Source: Carboxylicivirga mesophila (GTDB taxonomy: Bacteria > Bacteroidota > Bacteroidia > Bacteroidales > Marinilabiliaceae). From it: a DNA stretch of 64,000 nt. The stretch spans positions 85,617 to 149,616 of the forward strand of contig NZ_JAGUCN010000016.1 in the NCBI RefSeq assembly GCF_018271975.1, read 5' to 3'. Below the pieces are notes generated by a model. It was not told the DNA's origin, searched no databases, and worked only from the letters and a program-made list of their open reading frames with translations. This document shows, in pieces, positions 53,942 to 63,237 of the stretch. Position 1 is the first letter of the stretch. Each line of letters starts with the position of its first letter. The translations under genes and the position numbers were made by a program.

Positions 53942-53943
53942 TA

Positions 53944-54969
53944 TTATCTGATAAGGTATGGCAATATTCTGTGGCGGTTCTTAAGCGCAATGCCGGTGCC
54001 ACGTGCCACTGCATGCAACGGATCTTCTGCAATGTGGAACGGGATGTTGATTTTATCCGATAAACGCTTGTCTAAGCCGCGTAACAGGGCTCCACCACCA
54101 GCTAAGAAAATACCGTTTTTAACGATGTCACTGTATAACTCAGGAGGCGTTTGCTCCAGTGCCGACAATACCGCTGTTTCAATCTTAGAGATAGATTTCT
54201 CCAGACAGTGTGATATTTCCTGGTACGAAACAGGTACCTCAATAGGTAAAGCCGTCATCTGGTTTGGTCCTTGTACAATGAAATCCTGTGGAGGCTCATC
54301 CAGCTCTGGTAAAGCCGAACCCACCTGAATCTTGATCTCTTCAGCTGTACGCTCACCCACCTTGATGTTGTGCTGGCGACGCATGTACTCCATGATGTCA
54401 GCCGTTAAATCATCACCGGCAATACGAATGGACTTATTTGTTACGATACCGCCCAGCGAGATAACCGCAATCTCGGTAGTACCACCACCTATATCCACCA
54501 CCATGTTACCTTCCGGTGCTTCCACATCCAATCCGATACCCAGGGCGGCAGCCATAGGTTCGTATATCATGTGTACCTCACGACCACCGGCATGCTCCGA
54601 TGAGTCGCGTACCGCACGAATCTCCACTTCGGTACTGCCCGATGGAATACATACCACCATGGACAGGGAAGGGGCAAAGAGGCGGGGCTTCTGATTAATC
54701 ATCTTAATCATGCCACGTATCATTTGCTCGGCCGCGTTAAAGTCGGCGATTACACCATCGCGCAAAGGGCGGATGGTATAGATATTATCGTGGGTTTTAC
54801 CGTGCATCTGGCGGGCCTTTTCTCCAATGGCTTCCAGCTTGTCGGTCTTGCGGTTCAGCGCTACGATGGATGGTTCGTCAACAACAATCTTATCATTGTG
54901 AATAATAATGGTGTTGGCTGTACCAAGGTCGATGGCTATTTCTTGCGATAAGAACGAAAATAGTCCCAT
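53944..54969 (-). CDS. mreB: Rod-shape actin homologue MreB
   Basis: 341 residues of the actin/Hsp70 fold that form membrane-bound filaments directing wall elongation. The nucleotide-binding motifs are clear: IAIDLGTANTIIIHND (phosphate 1), GNMVVDIGGGTTEIAVIS (phosphate 2), GIFLAGGGALLRGLDKRL (adenosine). The short N-terminal MGLFSFLS likely contributes to membrane binding. It is 12 bp from purH and is probably transcribed from the purH promoter. Confidence 0.98.
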   Translation of the reverse strand: MGLFSFLSQEIAIDLGTANTIIIHNDKIVVDEPSIVALNRKTDKLEAIGEKARQMHGKTHDNIYTIRPLRDGVIADFNAAEQMIRGMIKMINQKPRLFAPSLSMVVCIPSGSTEVEIRAVRDSSEHAGGREVHMIYEPMAAALGIGLDVEAPEGNMVVDIGGGTTEIAVISLGGIVTNKSIRIAGDDLTADIMEYMRRQHNIKVGERTAEEIKIQVGSALPELDEPPQDFIVQGPNQMTALPIEVPVSYQEISHCLEKSISKIETAVLSALEQTPPELYSDIVKNGIFLAGGGALLRGLDKRLSDKINIPFHIAEDPLHAVARGTGIALKNRHRILPYLIR

Positions 54970-54981
54970 TCAACTGTATTT

Positions 54982-56571
54982 TTAGTGTTTAAAATGACGT
55001 TTTCCTGTAAATAACATAGCCATACCAAACTCGTTGCAGGCCTCAATAACTTCCTCGTCGCGGATGCTTCCGCCTGGCTCCACAATATACTTCACACCGT
55101 ATTCGTTGGCAGCTTCAATGCTGTCGCGGAATGGAAAGAAAGCATCTGAGATAACTACTGAGTTGGCAATGTCAACACCCTCTTTCATGTTGAAACGTGG
55201 CATGGTCAGCTGGCGCATACTGTCAAGGCGATTGGGTTGTCCCATACCGGCACCTGTCAGCCAGAATGAACCATCGGCCTGCTCAGTTACCACGGCAATC
55301 GCATTACTCTTCAGGTGCTTACACGCTGTAATACCAAATTTAGCCAGTTCCATTTTGGTGGCGTCAAACTGCTTCTCAGTTACGTTTTTGAAATCTGTGT
55401 CAACGCCTTCGTCTTCATCCTGTACCAGGATAGCACCACTTACCGAGCGAATCAGTTTCTCGCCGGTCAGTTCATTCTTGATTGGTGTTTCCAATAAGCG
55501 CAGATTCTTTTTCTTGCCGAAAATCTCCAATGCCTCAGGTGTGTAGGCAGGCGCAATAATGATTTCTACAAATCGCTTGGCAAACCACTCAGCAATCTCG
55601 CCAGTTACTGTATCGGTAAAACAGATGATACCGCCAAAGGCAGAGATAGGGTCACCGGCCCAGGCCAGTTCAAGCGACTTCATAATGTCATTGGTGACAG
55701 CCAGACCGCATGGGTTGAGGTGCTTCACCACGGATACAGCCTGCTTGCCTTCGATGTGCCCAACCGAGTGGTAGGCATCGCTGGCCGCTTTCCATGCAGC
55801 ATCGGCATCCAGCATATTGTTGTACGATAGAGCTTTGCCTTGCAATACATTGGCATTGGCCAATGAGGCACCCTCTTTCACGTTGTTGTATTTGTAAATA
55901 GTGGCTTTCTGGTGTGGATTCTCACCGTAGCGCAACACATCGCCGTTGTTCAGGCTGATACGCTCCATATCTGCTTTATCCTTATTGAAGAAGTTGGAGA
56001 TGGCTGAGTCGTAGTGAGACGATACGCCGAAAGCAGCAGCAGCAAATTTGAAACGGTCTTCTAATGTTGATTCGCCATTTTGCTCTTTCAAAATAGCCAG
56101 TAAGTCGGCATACTGGTCTTTCGAAGGCACAATAATCACATCCTTGTAGTTTTTGGCTGCACCGCGAATCAGTGAAATACCGCCGATATCAATCTTCTCA
56201 ATGATATCCTGTAAAGGAGCGCCCGATGCCACAGTGGCTTCAAACGGATATAAATCAACAATCACCAGGTCAATTTCAGGAATCTCGTATTGAGCCAGCT
56301 GCTCCAAATCTCCTTCGTTATCACGACGGGCCAGTATGCCGCCAAATACCTTAGGGTGTAATGTTTTTACACGACCACCAAGTATAGAAGGGTAGCTGGT
56401 TAAGTCTTCAACGCGCTCACATGGCACGTCTAAACTCTCAATAAAAGCCTGAGTACCACCTGTAGAATAGATGGTAACACCTTGCTGGTGCAATGTTGTA
56501 ATAATTTCATCCAAGCCGTCCTTATGAAAGACGGAAATCAATGCCGATTTAACCTTTTTTAAAGTATTCAT
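54982..56571 (-). CDS. purH: Bifunctional AICAR transformylase/IMP cyclohydrolase PurH
   Basis: Catalyses the last two steps of IMP synthesis. 529 residues: N-terminal IMP cyclohydrolase (about 1-200, VKSALISVFHKDGLDEIIT, YSTGGTQAFIESL, GRVKTLHPKVFGGILARRDN) and C-terminal AICAR formyltransferase (VVKHLNPCGLAV near residue 260, LRYGENPHQKA, and C-terminal EPGGSIRDEEVIEACNEFG). It starts the purH-mreB-mreC-mreD-mrdA-rodA series. It is a full-length gene in the normal Bacteroidota place. Confidence 0.98.
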   Translation of the reverse strand: MNTLKKVKSALISVFHKDGLDEIITTLHQQGVTIYSTGGTQAFIESLDVPCERVEDLTSYPSILGGRVKTLHPKVFGGILARRDNEGDLEQLAQYEIPEIDLVIVDLYPFEATVASGAPLQDIIEKIDIGGISLIRGAAKNYKDVIIVPSKDQYADLLAILKEQNGESTLEDRFKFAAAAFGVSSHYDSAISNFFNKDKADMERISLNNGDVLRYGENPHQKATIYKYNNVKEGASLANANVLQGKALSYNNMLDADAAWKAASDAYHSVGHIEGKQAVSVVKHLNPCGLAVTNDIMKSLELAWAGDPISAFGGIICFTDTVTGEIAEWFAKRFVEIIIAPAYTPEALEIFGKKKNLRLLETPIKNELTGEKLIRSVSGAILVQDEDEGVDTDFKNVTEKQFDATKMELAKFGITACKHLKSNAIAVVTEQADGSFWLTGAGMGQPNRLDSMRQLTMPRFNMKEGVDIANSVVISDAFFPFRDSIEAANEYGVKYIVEPGGSIRDEEVIEACNEFGMAMLFTGKRHFKH

Positions 56572-56595
56572 TTATATCCGTTTAGTTCTTTCACG

Positions 56596-56625
56596 CAAAA
56601 ATAAGAAAATAAGCAATGCCAACAA
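56596..56625 (-). promoter_or_regulatory. Promoter of the purH-mre-rod operon
   Basis: On the minus strand TTG (complement of CAA 56623-56625), a 19-bp spacer and TATTTTTG (complement of 56596-56603), a full match to the Bacteroidota consensus 25 bp before the purH start codon. Because mreB is only 12 bp after purH, this is the only clear promoter for the elongation genes. No PurR-like operator was identified. Confidence 0.65.
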
Positions 56626-57185
56626 GGTGCTTTTTCAGATTAATTAGAACGATTTTAGATTAGTTTGAAGGAAAGAAAAACGACTCAGTCTTTCCAATTT
56701 GGGTAGTAATGTAATACCGATTTAATATCAAAATCAGCCTTTGGTCCACATACTCTCAAAGACGCTTTTGTTTATTATTGGCATTAACCATTGCAATTTC
56801 ACTGTTTCGATTAAGGCTCACATTGAAATGCAATTGATACTTAAAATGATTTTACCGCCTTTTGCACGCACATCTCCTTAAGTGTATAACTCAAGGCATC
56901 AAAAAGCAGCATCAAAAAGGTGGATAAGGTTGGGGAGGGCATTTGTTAATGTTTTGTTACCTGTGGTAAGTGATTTAAAAACAATCCCATGTAGTGGATT
57001 TTGATTTTGCAAATTAAATCTGTGTTAAGCCAACATTTTCAATTCGTTAAATGAAATTTTGAAGCACTTTGCGGTACGATATTGGCATGATTCAGGCGTC
57101 TGAACAAGTGGACAGACATGCCTGGTATATGAAAATCAAAATCGCTGATAGTTTCAAGGATTAGTAGACATTTTTTCAAACTGAA
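56626..57185. other. Intergenic region between purH and the TonB receptor gene
   Basis: About 560 bp of AT-rich sequence without convincing coding potential. An imperfect stem is formed by TTGCAATTTCA (56791-56801) and TGAAATGCAA (56823-56832), and a better one lies at 57093-57124. I see no clear TAnnTTTG with TTG at the right distance for the receptor gene, so a regulated or alternative-sigma promoter is possible. Confidence 0.4.
57093..57124 (+). promoter_or_regulatory. Imperfect palindrome upstream of the TonB receptor gene
   Basis: CAGGCGTCTG (57093-57102) and CAGACATGCCTG (57113-57124) pair as CAGGC/GCCTG plus TCTG/CAGA around a bulge with a 10-nt loop, 62 bp before the ATG. It could be an operator or a 5'-UTR hairpin regulating the receptor pair. 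No T-run follows, so it is not a terminator. Confidence 0.35.
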
Positions 57186-59918
57186 ATGAATTCAAAAGGA
57201 TTAATTCTGCTTTTAGTATTAATTAAAAGCACTGTGCTGTTTGCTCAAAACGGCCAGGTAATAGGTAAGATTACCGATAAGAAAACGGGTGAAGAACTGA
57301 TTGGCGCCGCCATTATTGTGGAAGGCACCACCATGGGTACAACCACTAATTTTGATGGTGAGTTTAGCATGCCTCCCCTGGATGAAGGCACCTATACGCT
57401 GCGGGTTCAGTACATTTCGTACCAAACTGAAATCGTAAGTGATGTGGTGGTGAAAGAAGGGGCGCCAACTGTGCTGAGCATTGCACTTAGCCCCGCCGAT
57501 ATGGATTTGGGCGAAGTAATGGTGGTGGCGAAAGCCAATCGCGAACATGAAAATATGCTCTTGCTCGAACAGAAAAAAGCCATTGTAGCGGTTCAGAGTA
57601 TTGGTGCACAAGAGTTATCTCGCAAAGGCATTGGTGATGCCGAAAGTGCAGTGAGTAAAGTTTCGGGAGTTTCTAAGCAGGAAGGCGTTAAAAATGTGTT
57701 TGTGCGGGGACTGGGCGATCGTACTTTGGCCACAACGCTCAATGGCTTTCCGGTACCATCGGAAGACCCGCGCTATAAAAACATTGCCCTGGATATGTTT
57801 CAGTCGGATGTGATACAGTCGGTAGGGGTCGACAAGGCTTTTACGGCCGATCGCACAGGCGATGTAGGGAGTGCCATTATTGATGTGCGTACTAAAGTAT
57901 TACAGTCCGATGAGGTGCTGTCGCTAAGTGTTTCGGGTGGTGTGAATGCACAGGCAGCCCAGGGCACATTCTTAAAAACAGATGGCGTTAATGCCCTCGG
58001 CTTTGCCAATATCTACCAGGGACCTGCCGGCGGTAAATTTCCCGACAGCTATGCTTTTCAGAACAAACTGGACCCGTCAGCGGCAGGTTATGTGGGTAAT
58101 CAGAGCTACACCCTATCGGCCGGAAAGCAGTTGAAGGTGAACGATAATCCGCTGTCGGTATTTGTCACCGGGGGGTATTCGTCTGATGTATCAAAGCAGG
58201 ACGGGCATCAGCGCAACATGACCAACAACGGGACTATCTATAAAGATATGGGCATTGATAAATACGACATCAACACCAGCCACCTGCTGATGGCCAATGC
58301 CAATTACCAGTGGCGTAAAGACAATAGCCTGTCTTATAACTTTATGGCTATCCACACCAGCAATCAATACTTCAGCGAACTGGAAGGGTACGACAATGAT
58401 GCCTTGCAGAGTGGTGCCGAACGCGATTCACTCTTACTGCATCGTCAGCAGATCAATGATAACGTGCTGCTGGTTAATCAGCTATACGGAAACTTTCGCC
58501 TGTCTGATAAACTGATGCTGGACGCCGGGGTAGCCGTGAATACCGTGAACAGCCATGAACCCGACCGCCGTATTAATTTCCTGTACATCAACGATGGCAA
58601 ATACAGCACCTATACCCGAAAAGGCATGAATCAGCGTTTTTTCTCCGATTTGAGTAGTCAGGATATCAACAGCCGGCTGGCCTTCACCTATGACATGGGC
58701 GATGAGGATCGCATGAGCGCCATCAGTGCAGGCTATACCAATCGCCTCACCAGCGATCGCTTCAATGGGATACAATACGAGCAACGCCTGCAGAATACCG
58801 AAACCATTGTGTTTGACCGAAAAGAAGATGTGTCCTTCGACTATATTTATAATCAGGAGCGCTTTGACGCGGGGCAGATGCACCTGGAGCGTATTCACAG
58901 CTACTACGAGGTGAATAAATATGTGCACGCGGTGTATGCCAACGGGGTGTTTCAGCTGTCGCCCAGCCTGTTTGTGACCGGCGGCATTGGGCTCGACTAT
59001 GTGGATATACTGGTTGATTTTGTGGGGGAGCTTGGTGAAGACGGCTCACTCAATGGCCGCCGCACCAACAGGCTGGACCAGCTGTTTATCTTGCCCAGTG
59101 CCAACCTGAAGTACGACTTAAACGAGCAACATACACTGCGGATGGGGGTGAGCCGCACTTACACCATGCCACAATCGCGCGAACTGTCGCCCTTTGAGTA
59201 CATTGGCATGACCTTTAAGGAGCGGGGTAACGAAGAGCTGCGCCCGGCCACCAACAACAACCTGGATATTAAATGGGATAATTACCTGTCGCGAAGCGAG
59301 CTGCTGTCTGTTGGGGCGTTTTACAAACTGATTGAAGACCCCATATCGCGCTATAGCTCCAACAATGCCGGCGGTTTCCTGCTGTATGATAATGTGGGTG
59401 ATGTGGCTACCGTGGCCGGCGTGGAAATGGAATTGCGCAAAAACCTGTTTGAGTGGGGTAACGACGACCGGGAAACGCTTTCGCGATTGAGCCTGGGCCT
59501 AAACGCCACTTATACCTATTCGCAGGTGAAGCTGCATGTTAACCCGGCCTCACAACCAACGGAGCCCAACTCGCAGCTGGAGGGAGCAGCTCCTGTTATT
59601 ATCAACTCCGACATCAGCTATACCTATCGCCAACACAAGCGATCAGTAACAGGCTCGGTGTTGTTCAACTACTTTAGCGACCGTATGTACTCCATTGGCT
59701 ACGATGGTATGCCCAGCCTGTATGAGCAGGGCGTGCCAACACTCGATGTGGTGGTAAGCGGCCAATTATCGTCGCGCCTGGGTGTGTCGCTCAAGTGTCA
59801 GAACCTGCTTAATCCGGCATTTGTCTACTACCGCGATTTGCCATCGGGCGAACGCCTGGAGCTGGAGCAGTTCAGAAAAGGATCGGCTGTAAGTTTCGGC
59901 CTTAACTATACATTCTAA
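57186..59918 (+). CDS. TonB-dependent outer-membrane receptor with regulatory-type N-domain
   Basis: 910 residues. Signal peptide (to about LFAQ), a carboxypeptidase-D regulatory-like domain (about 24-110; GQVIGKITDKKTGEELIGAA), a plug domain (about 125-235; VSKQEGVKNVFVRGLGDRTL), then a 22-strand barrel ending in ...SFGLNYTF with the terminal Phe. It should import a large or scarce ligand powered by TonB/ExbBD. The ligand is not known. A lipoprotein of beta-helix type follows 52 bp later and is likely its surface partner, rather like, but unlike in sequence to, SusC/SusD. Confidence 0.93.
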   Translation: MNSKGLILLLVLIKSTVLFAQNGQVIGKITDKKTGEELIGAAIIVEGTTMGTTTNFDGEFSMPPLDEGTYTLRVQYISYQTEIVSDVVVKEGAPTVLSIALSPADMDLGEVMVVAKANREHENMLLLEQKKAIVAVQSIGAQELSRKGIGDAESAVSKVSGVSKQEGVKNVFVRGLGDRTLATTLNGFPVPSEDPRYKNIALDMFQSDVIQSVGVDKAFTADRTGDVGSAIIDVRTKVLQSDEVLSLSVSGGVNAQAAQGTFLKTDGVNALGFANIYQGPAGGKFPDSYAFQNKLDPSAAGYVGNQSYTLSAGKQLKVNDNPLSVFVTGGYSSDVSKQDGHQRNMTNNGTIYKDMGIDKYDINTSHLLMANANYQWRKDNSLSYNFMAIHTSNQYFSELEGYDNDALQSGAERDSLLLHRQQINDNVLLVNQLYGNFRLSDKLMLDAGVAVNTVNSHEPDRRINFLYINDGKYSTYTRKGMNQRFFSDLSSQDINSRLAFTYDMGDEDRMSAISAGYTNRLTSDRFNGIQYEQRLQNTETIVFDRKEDVSFDYIYNQERFDAGQMHLERIHSYYEVNKYVHAVYANGVFQLSPSLFVTGGIGLDYVDILVDFVGELGEDGSLNGRRTNRLDQLFILPSANLKYDLNEQHTLRMGVSRTYTMPQSRELSPFEYIGMTFKERGNEELRPATNNNLDIKWDNYLSRSELLSVGAFYKLIEDPISRYSSNNAGGFLLYDNVGDVATVAGVEMELRKNLFEWGNDDRETLSRLSLGLNATYTYSQVKLHVNPASQPTEPNSQLEGAAPVIINSDISYTYRQHKRSVTGSVLFNYFSDRMYSIGYDGMPSLYEQGVPTLDVVVSGQLSSRLGVSLKCQNLLNPAFVYYRDLPSGERLELEQFRKGSAVSFGLNYTF

Positions 59919-59970
59919 CAAAACGATGACGAATACAGACATTAACATTTAACACTAAATTTTTATTAAA

Positions 59971-61164
59971 ATGAAGAAGCTAATCTTTATGTTGGCCGCA
60001 GTGGCCCTGACTTTTACCGCGTGTAACAAGGATGAAAAAATCTATGAAGAAGACAATGTGCTGGATGGCAACCTGCTGGCCGGTAACCTTAACGGCAGTC
60101 TGGAACTGGATGCCGAGGTGGAGTACCTCTTAAACGGGACTCTGAATATTCGTAAAGGCGCCAAACTGACCATTCCGGCCGGTACTACCATTAAGGCAAA
60201 GCCCGGTTTTTACAGTTATATAATGGTGGAGCAGGGCGGCAAAATCTTCATCAACGGAACAGCTGATGAGCCGGTAACACTGACATCGGCCGCTGATGAG
60301 CCAAAAGCAGGCGACTGGGGTGGACTGCACATCAATGGGTATGCACCTATCTCGGGCGCTACCGAAGGCACGACCAACGGAGCCGAGGTGGATGCCAGCA
60401 AAAAGTATGGCGGTACCAATGCGCAGGACAATTCAGGTTCAATCACCTATATGAAGCTGATGTACACCGGTGCCCGCTCGTCGGCAGATATTGAGCACAA
60501 CGGATTAACGCTTAATGGAGTGGGTAATGGCACTACCATCGAAAACATCTACATCCCATATGGGGCCGATGATGCGATTGAGTGGTTTGGCGGAACAGTG
60601 AATGTAACTAACCTGCTGGTGGTGAACCAGGATGATGACATGTTTGATGTAACAGAAGGATGGTCGGGCACGCTGGAGAATGCCTTTGGCATCTGGACAC
60701 AGGGATTTTCGTCAACCGAAGCCGACCCGCGCGGTATTGAAGCCGATGGCAACATGGACGGCAATGGTCCTGATCATGTGGGACAATCAGATTTTGTGAT
60801 GCGCAACATCAGCATCGTCAACAACTCGGACACACCTAAATTCTCTGAAACACCTGAGGGTGCCAAAGGATTGCGTGAGTTGATTAAAATTCGTCGCGGT
60901 GCCACCGCCACGCTGGAAAATATTCTGCTGAAGAATGGCGACTGCGATGTGTTAATCGACTTCCAGGACTCGAAGCACGATGGAACACCTCAGTCAACCA
61001 TCAGCTACTCGGTAGAAAGTGTTACCTACGATGAAACAACATACCCGGGCGGTGTGCGTCATCCAAAAGAAGGGGAGGCTACTGTTAACGAAGTGGCGGG
61101 TAATACCGGCTGTCCAAACCCTCAAACCCTGTTTATGTGGACCGGTTTCACCGAATGGAACTAA
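59971..61164 (+). CDS. Surface beta-helix lipoprotein, partner of the TonB receptor
   Basis: 397 residues. Lipobox LTFTAC with lipidated Cys18, then NKDEK, which fits the lipoprotein surface-export signal (K followed by acidic residues) described in Capnocytophaga and Bacteroides, so it is probably outside the cell. The rest is parallel beta-helix-like: LTIPAGTTIKAKPG, the AGDWGGLHINGYAPIS strand-turn, then IYIPYGADDAIEWFGGTVNV and DMFDVTEGWSG, with a C-terminal CPNPQ/FMWTGF end. I recognise the paired architecture from Bacteroidota TonB loci but cannot name the substrate. Cotranscribed with the receptor (52-bp gap). Confidence 0.82.
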   Translation: MKKLIFMLAAVALTFTACNKDEKIYEEDNVLDGNLLAGNLNGSLELDAEVEYLLNGTLNIRKGAKLTIPAGTTIKAKPGFYSYIMVEQGGKIFINGTADEPVTLTSAADEPKAGDWGGLHINGYAPISGATEGTTNGAEVDASKKYGGTNAQDNSGSITYMKLMYTGARSSADIEHNGLTLNGVGNGTTIENIYIPYGADDAIEWFGGTVNVTNLLVVNQDDDMFDVTEGWSGTLENAFGIWTQGFSSTEADPRGIEADGNMDGNGPDHVGQSDFVMRNISIVNNSDTPKFSETPEGAKGLRELIKIRRGATATLENILLKNGDCDVLIDFQDSKHDGTPQSTISYSVESVTYDETTYPGGVRHPKEGEATVNEVAGNTGCPNPQTLFMWTGFTEWN

Positions 61165-61204
61165 TCCCCTTTGTTATCAGGTATAATCCTTGAATTCTAT
61201 AGTA

Positions 61205-61240
61205 ACGGCCCTGGCATTGTATAATGTCGGGGCTGTTTGT
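61205..61240 (+). terminator. Terminator after the TonB-lipoprotein pair
   Basis: ACGGCCC (61205-61211) and GGGGCTGT (61229-61236) pair with one G-U and extend inward with GCATT/AATGT across a short loop. Weak T-run (TTGTT) follows. It lies 41 bp after the lipoprotein stop. Confidence 0.5.
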
Positions 61241-61335
61241 TATTGGCTCGTATCTGGGCTTACAGCTCTTTGTTTGCAAGGGAGGTGATTGAACCCATGG
61301 CCAATGTCTGTTGTTTTGCTTAAAACGCATTAGTC

Positions 61336-61968
61336 ATGAATCATCGCCTTTACAAGCTAATAACTACCTGTATGCTGCTGTTGATGGGTGTGGCCATGGC
61401 ACAGGCCACCGATTGGCAATTGAAAAAAGAGAAGGACGGCATAAGGGTGTATAATAAGCAGAAAGAAGGTACGCAACTGTATATGTACAAAGTAGTGGCT
61501 GCGGTGAAGGCCAGGCCTGAGGTGGTGTACCGGCAGGTCGTTGATTTTGCCGATAACCTGAAACACATGGAGCTGGTTGATTCCATCCGTTTCTTAAATC
61601 ATCAACCCGATGAGCGTTATACCAACTACATGCGTATGAATATGCCCTGGCCGGTTAAAAACCGCGATATGGTGGTGGAGATGACGGTGACCAGAGCTGA
61701 AAAGGGCTATTACCTGGAGTCAAGGGTTTTGACAGACTATCTGCCTGCAAACCAGGGCATCATTCGCATAGAGGATTTTTATGAAAGCTGGACCATTGAA
61801 ACCAGCGCTACTCCCGGCGAAAGCCAGATTGTTGTAAGCGGCTGGGTGGACCCGGGTGGTGCCATACCGGCATGGGTGCTTAAGCTGGCCAGTGTCAATG
61901 CACCTTACCGGTTTATTTCGGGCATACTTGGTGAGCTGGCACCTTCGTTTTCGTTAAAAGCCCAATAG
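61336..61968 (+). CDS. Exported START-domain lipid-binding-like protein
   Basis: 210 residues with a signal peptide (hydrophobic to about VAMAQA-TD) followed by one START/Bet v1-like domain: WQLKKEKDGIRVYNKQKEGT, the MYKVVAAVKARPEVVYRQVV region, MNMPWPVKNRDMVVEMTVTR (a typical START segment) and GWVDPGGAIPAWVLKLASVN. It may carry or sense a lipid or sterol-like hopanoid in the periplasm. It is separated from the TonB pair by a likely terminator. Confidence 0.88.
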   Translation: MNHRLYKLITTCMLLLMGVAMAQATDWQLKKEKDGIRVYNKQKEGTQLYMYKVVAAVKARPEVVYRQVVDFADNLKHMELVDSIRFLNHQPDERYTNYMRMNMPWPVKNRDMVVEMTVTRAEKGYYLESRVLTDYLPANQGIIRIEDFYESWTIETSATPGESQIVVSGWVDPGGAIPAWVLKLASVNAPYRFISGILGELAPSFSLKAQ

Positions 61969-62498
61969 CACCCGCTTATCATAAGTAGCACTTTCGGGCC
62001 TTTTTTTGCGCTGCTAGTACGCATAGCGTTAGTTGAATCGGGTAATTGAGAAAAAAAATGGCTTTTTATGCTTACTCTTCCAATATTAATAAACTACGCA
62101 CCTCATGAATTATGTGGTGATAATTTATAAATCCGCCACGACAAGCACATTTAAAGCATAGATACTTTTTTGTGCGTTTCTACCGACATTAGCAACGTAG
62201 TTTGGGACCCATTGGCATAGACGGAGGAAAGAAAAATTTGGTGTCAGGCTGTAAATCTTTAAATTTTTCCCGGAGTGATGACTTAATGGGTAAACAAGTG
62301 CTTTAGTCGGCGGCTTTTTTTCTCACCTTTTTGAGCTGGAGGCAAAAAGGTGAAGCCTCAACGGCTTGAGTTGAAAAATGATTTTTTAAATGCAATTGTC
62401 AATAGAGATGCGATCCTTTAACCTCACATATAAATATTCTTCGACATTTATTAAAACACAAATAGTATATTCGTTGGTAAGTAATATCATCAAACTCT
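61969..62498. other. Gene-free region with inverted repeat
   Basis: 530 bp without a plausible gene. The clear structure is TCACCTTTTTG (62323-62333) / CAAAAAGGTGA (62343-62353), a perfect 11-bp inverted repeat with a 9-nt loop, which lies right after a T7 run (62314-62321, with GGCGGC before it). A short CCCG/CGGG pair just after the START gene (61987-62014) with T7 may be a weak terminator. Nothing else is recognisable. Confidence 0.5.
62323..62353. repeat. 11-bp perfect inverted repeat
   Basis: TCACCTTTTTG and CAAAAAGGTGA flank AGCTGGAGG. No T-run follows on the plus strand; on the minus strand the left flank reads GAGAAAAAAAGCC, so it is not a standard terminator in either direction. It may be a REP-type element or the end of a lost mobile element. 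Confidence 0.65.
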
Positions 62499-63152
62499 AT
62501 GAAATATAAACTTAAACTACCGCAGCCATTAACTATTGAAGAATTAAAATACAAAGTTGAAAATGGTTATCGCTTCAAAGCTTTCCAATATTGTTTCTCA
62601 CCCATATTTGCCACCTATTACCCTTTCTCGCCAGCGTTTCTTTTAAAGGATGGGGAAACGGCCAAACCTCAAATTAGAAAATACAATATGATTTCAGCCA
62701 TTTTTGGTTGGTGGGGTGTTCCCTACGGGCCTTTGTATACCATTCGTTCCATGAGGTTTAATCTGAAAGGAGGGCTTGATGTGACTGATGATATTTTGAA
62801 AAACATTACAGAAGAGGACCTAAGTAATAACTGCGTGCATCTGATAGAAACAACTTTACTATATAAACAGCCAGCGAAGAGTGATATCAAAACGATGAAC
62901 AAGCTGGTGCGCGATTATACTTATGATTATAACCTAAAGGAATGTTATGCGGCCTGGGCTTTGGAATACAGCAATGTATTTTGTGTTGGGCTTAAAGCAG
63001 ACACTAATTTTGACAAATATGCAGTAGCTTTTCAAGCTCATCTTCGCAAGAAGTTCTATAAGCATATTCAGATTGATATTATTGATATGTCGCTAGAGGA
63101 GGAGGCTGTGGATTTGTTGCGTAAGCAAGGTACTCAGCTTATTGGCCGTTAA
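62499..63152 (+). CDS. Uncharacterised cytoplasmic protein
   Basis: 217 residues, no signal peptide or membrane helix, mixed alpha/beta composition with a central aromatic-rich stretch (FAFQYC-like FKAFQYCFSPIFATYYPFSP) and a glycine/tryptophan turn (SAIFGWWGVPYGPLYTIRSM). The GWWGVPYGP segment resembles a motif seen in several small uncharacterised or YcgG-like proteins, but I cannot name a family. It is flanked by repeat-rich, gene-poor DNA. Confidence 0.7.
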   Translation: MKYKLKLPQPLTIEELKYKVENGYRFKAFQYCFSPIFATYYPFSPAFLLKDGETAKPQIRKYNMISAIFGWWGVPYGPLYTIRSMRFNLKGGLDVTDDILKNITEEDLSNNCVHLIETTLLYKQPAKSDIKTMNKLVRDYTYDYNLKECYAAWALEYSNVFCVGLKADTNFDKYAVAFQAHLRKKFYKHIQIDIIDMSLEEEAVDLLRKQGTQLIGR

Positions 63153-63237
63153 GAAACAGAATACGGATTGCATCTTATTTTCGAAGCGCACATTAAGCTG
63201 CGTTTCCTTCCGGGCACCAGGCACTATGCACCATTTT

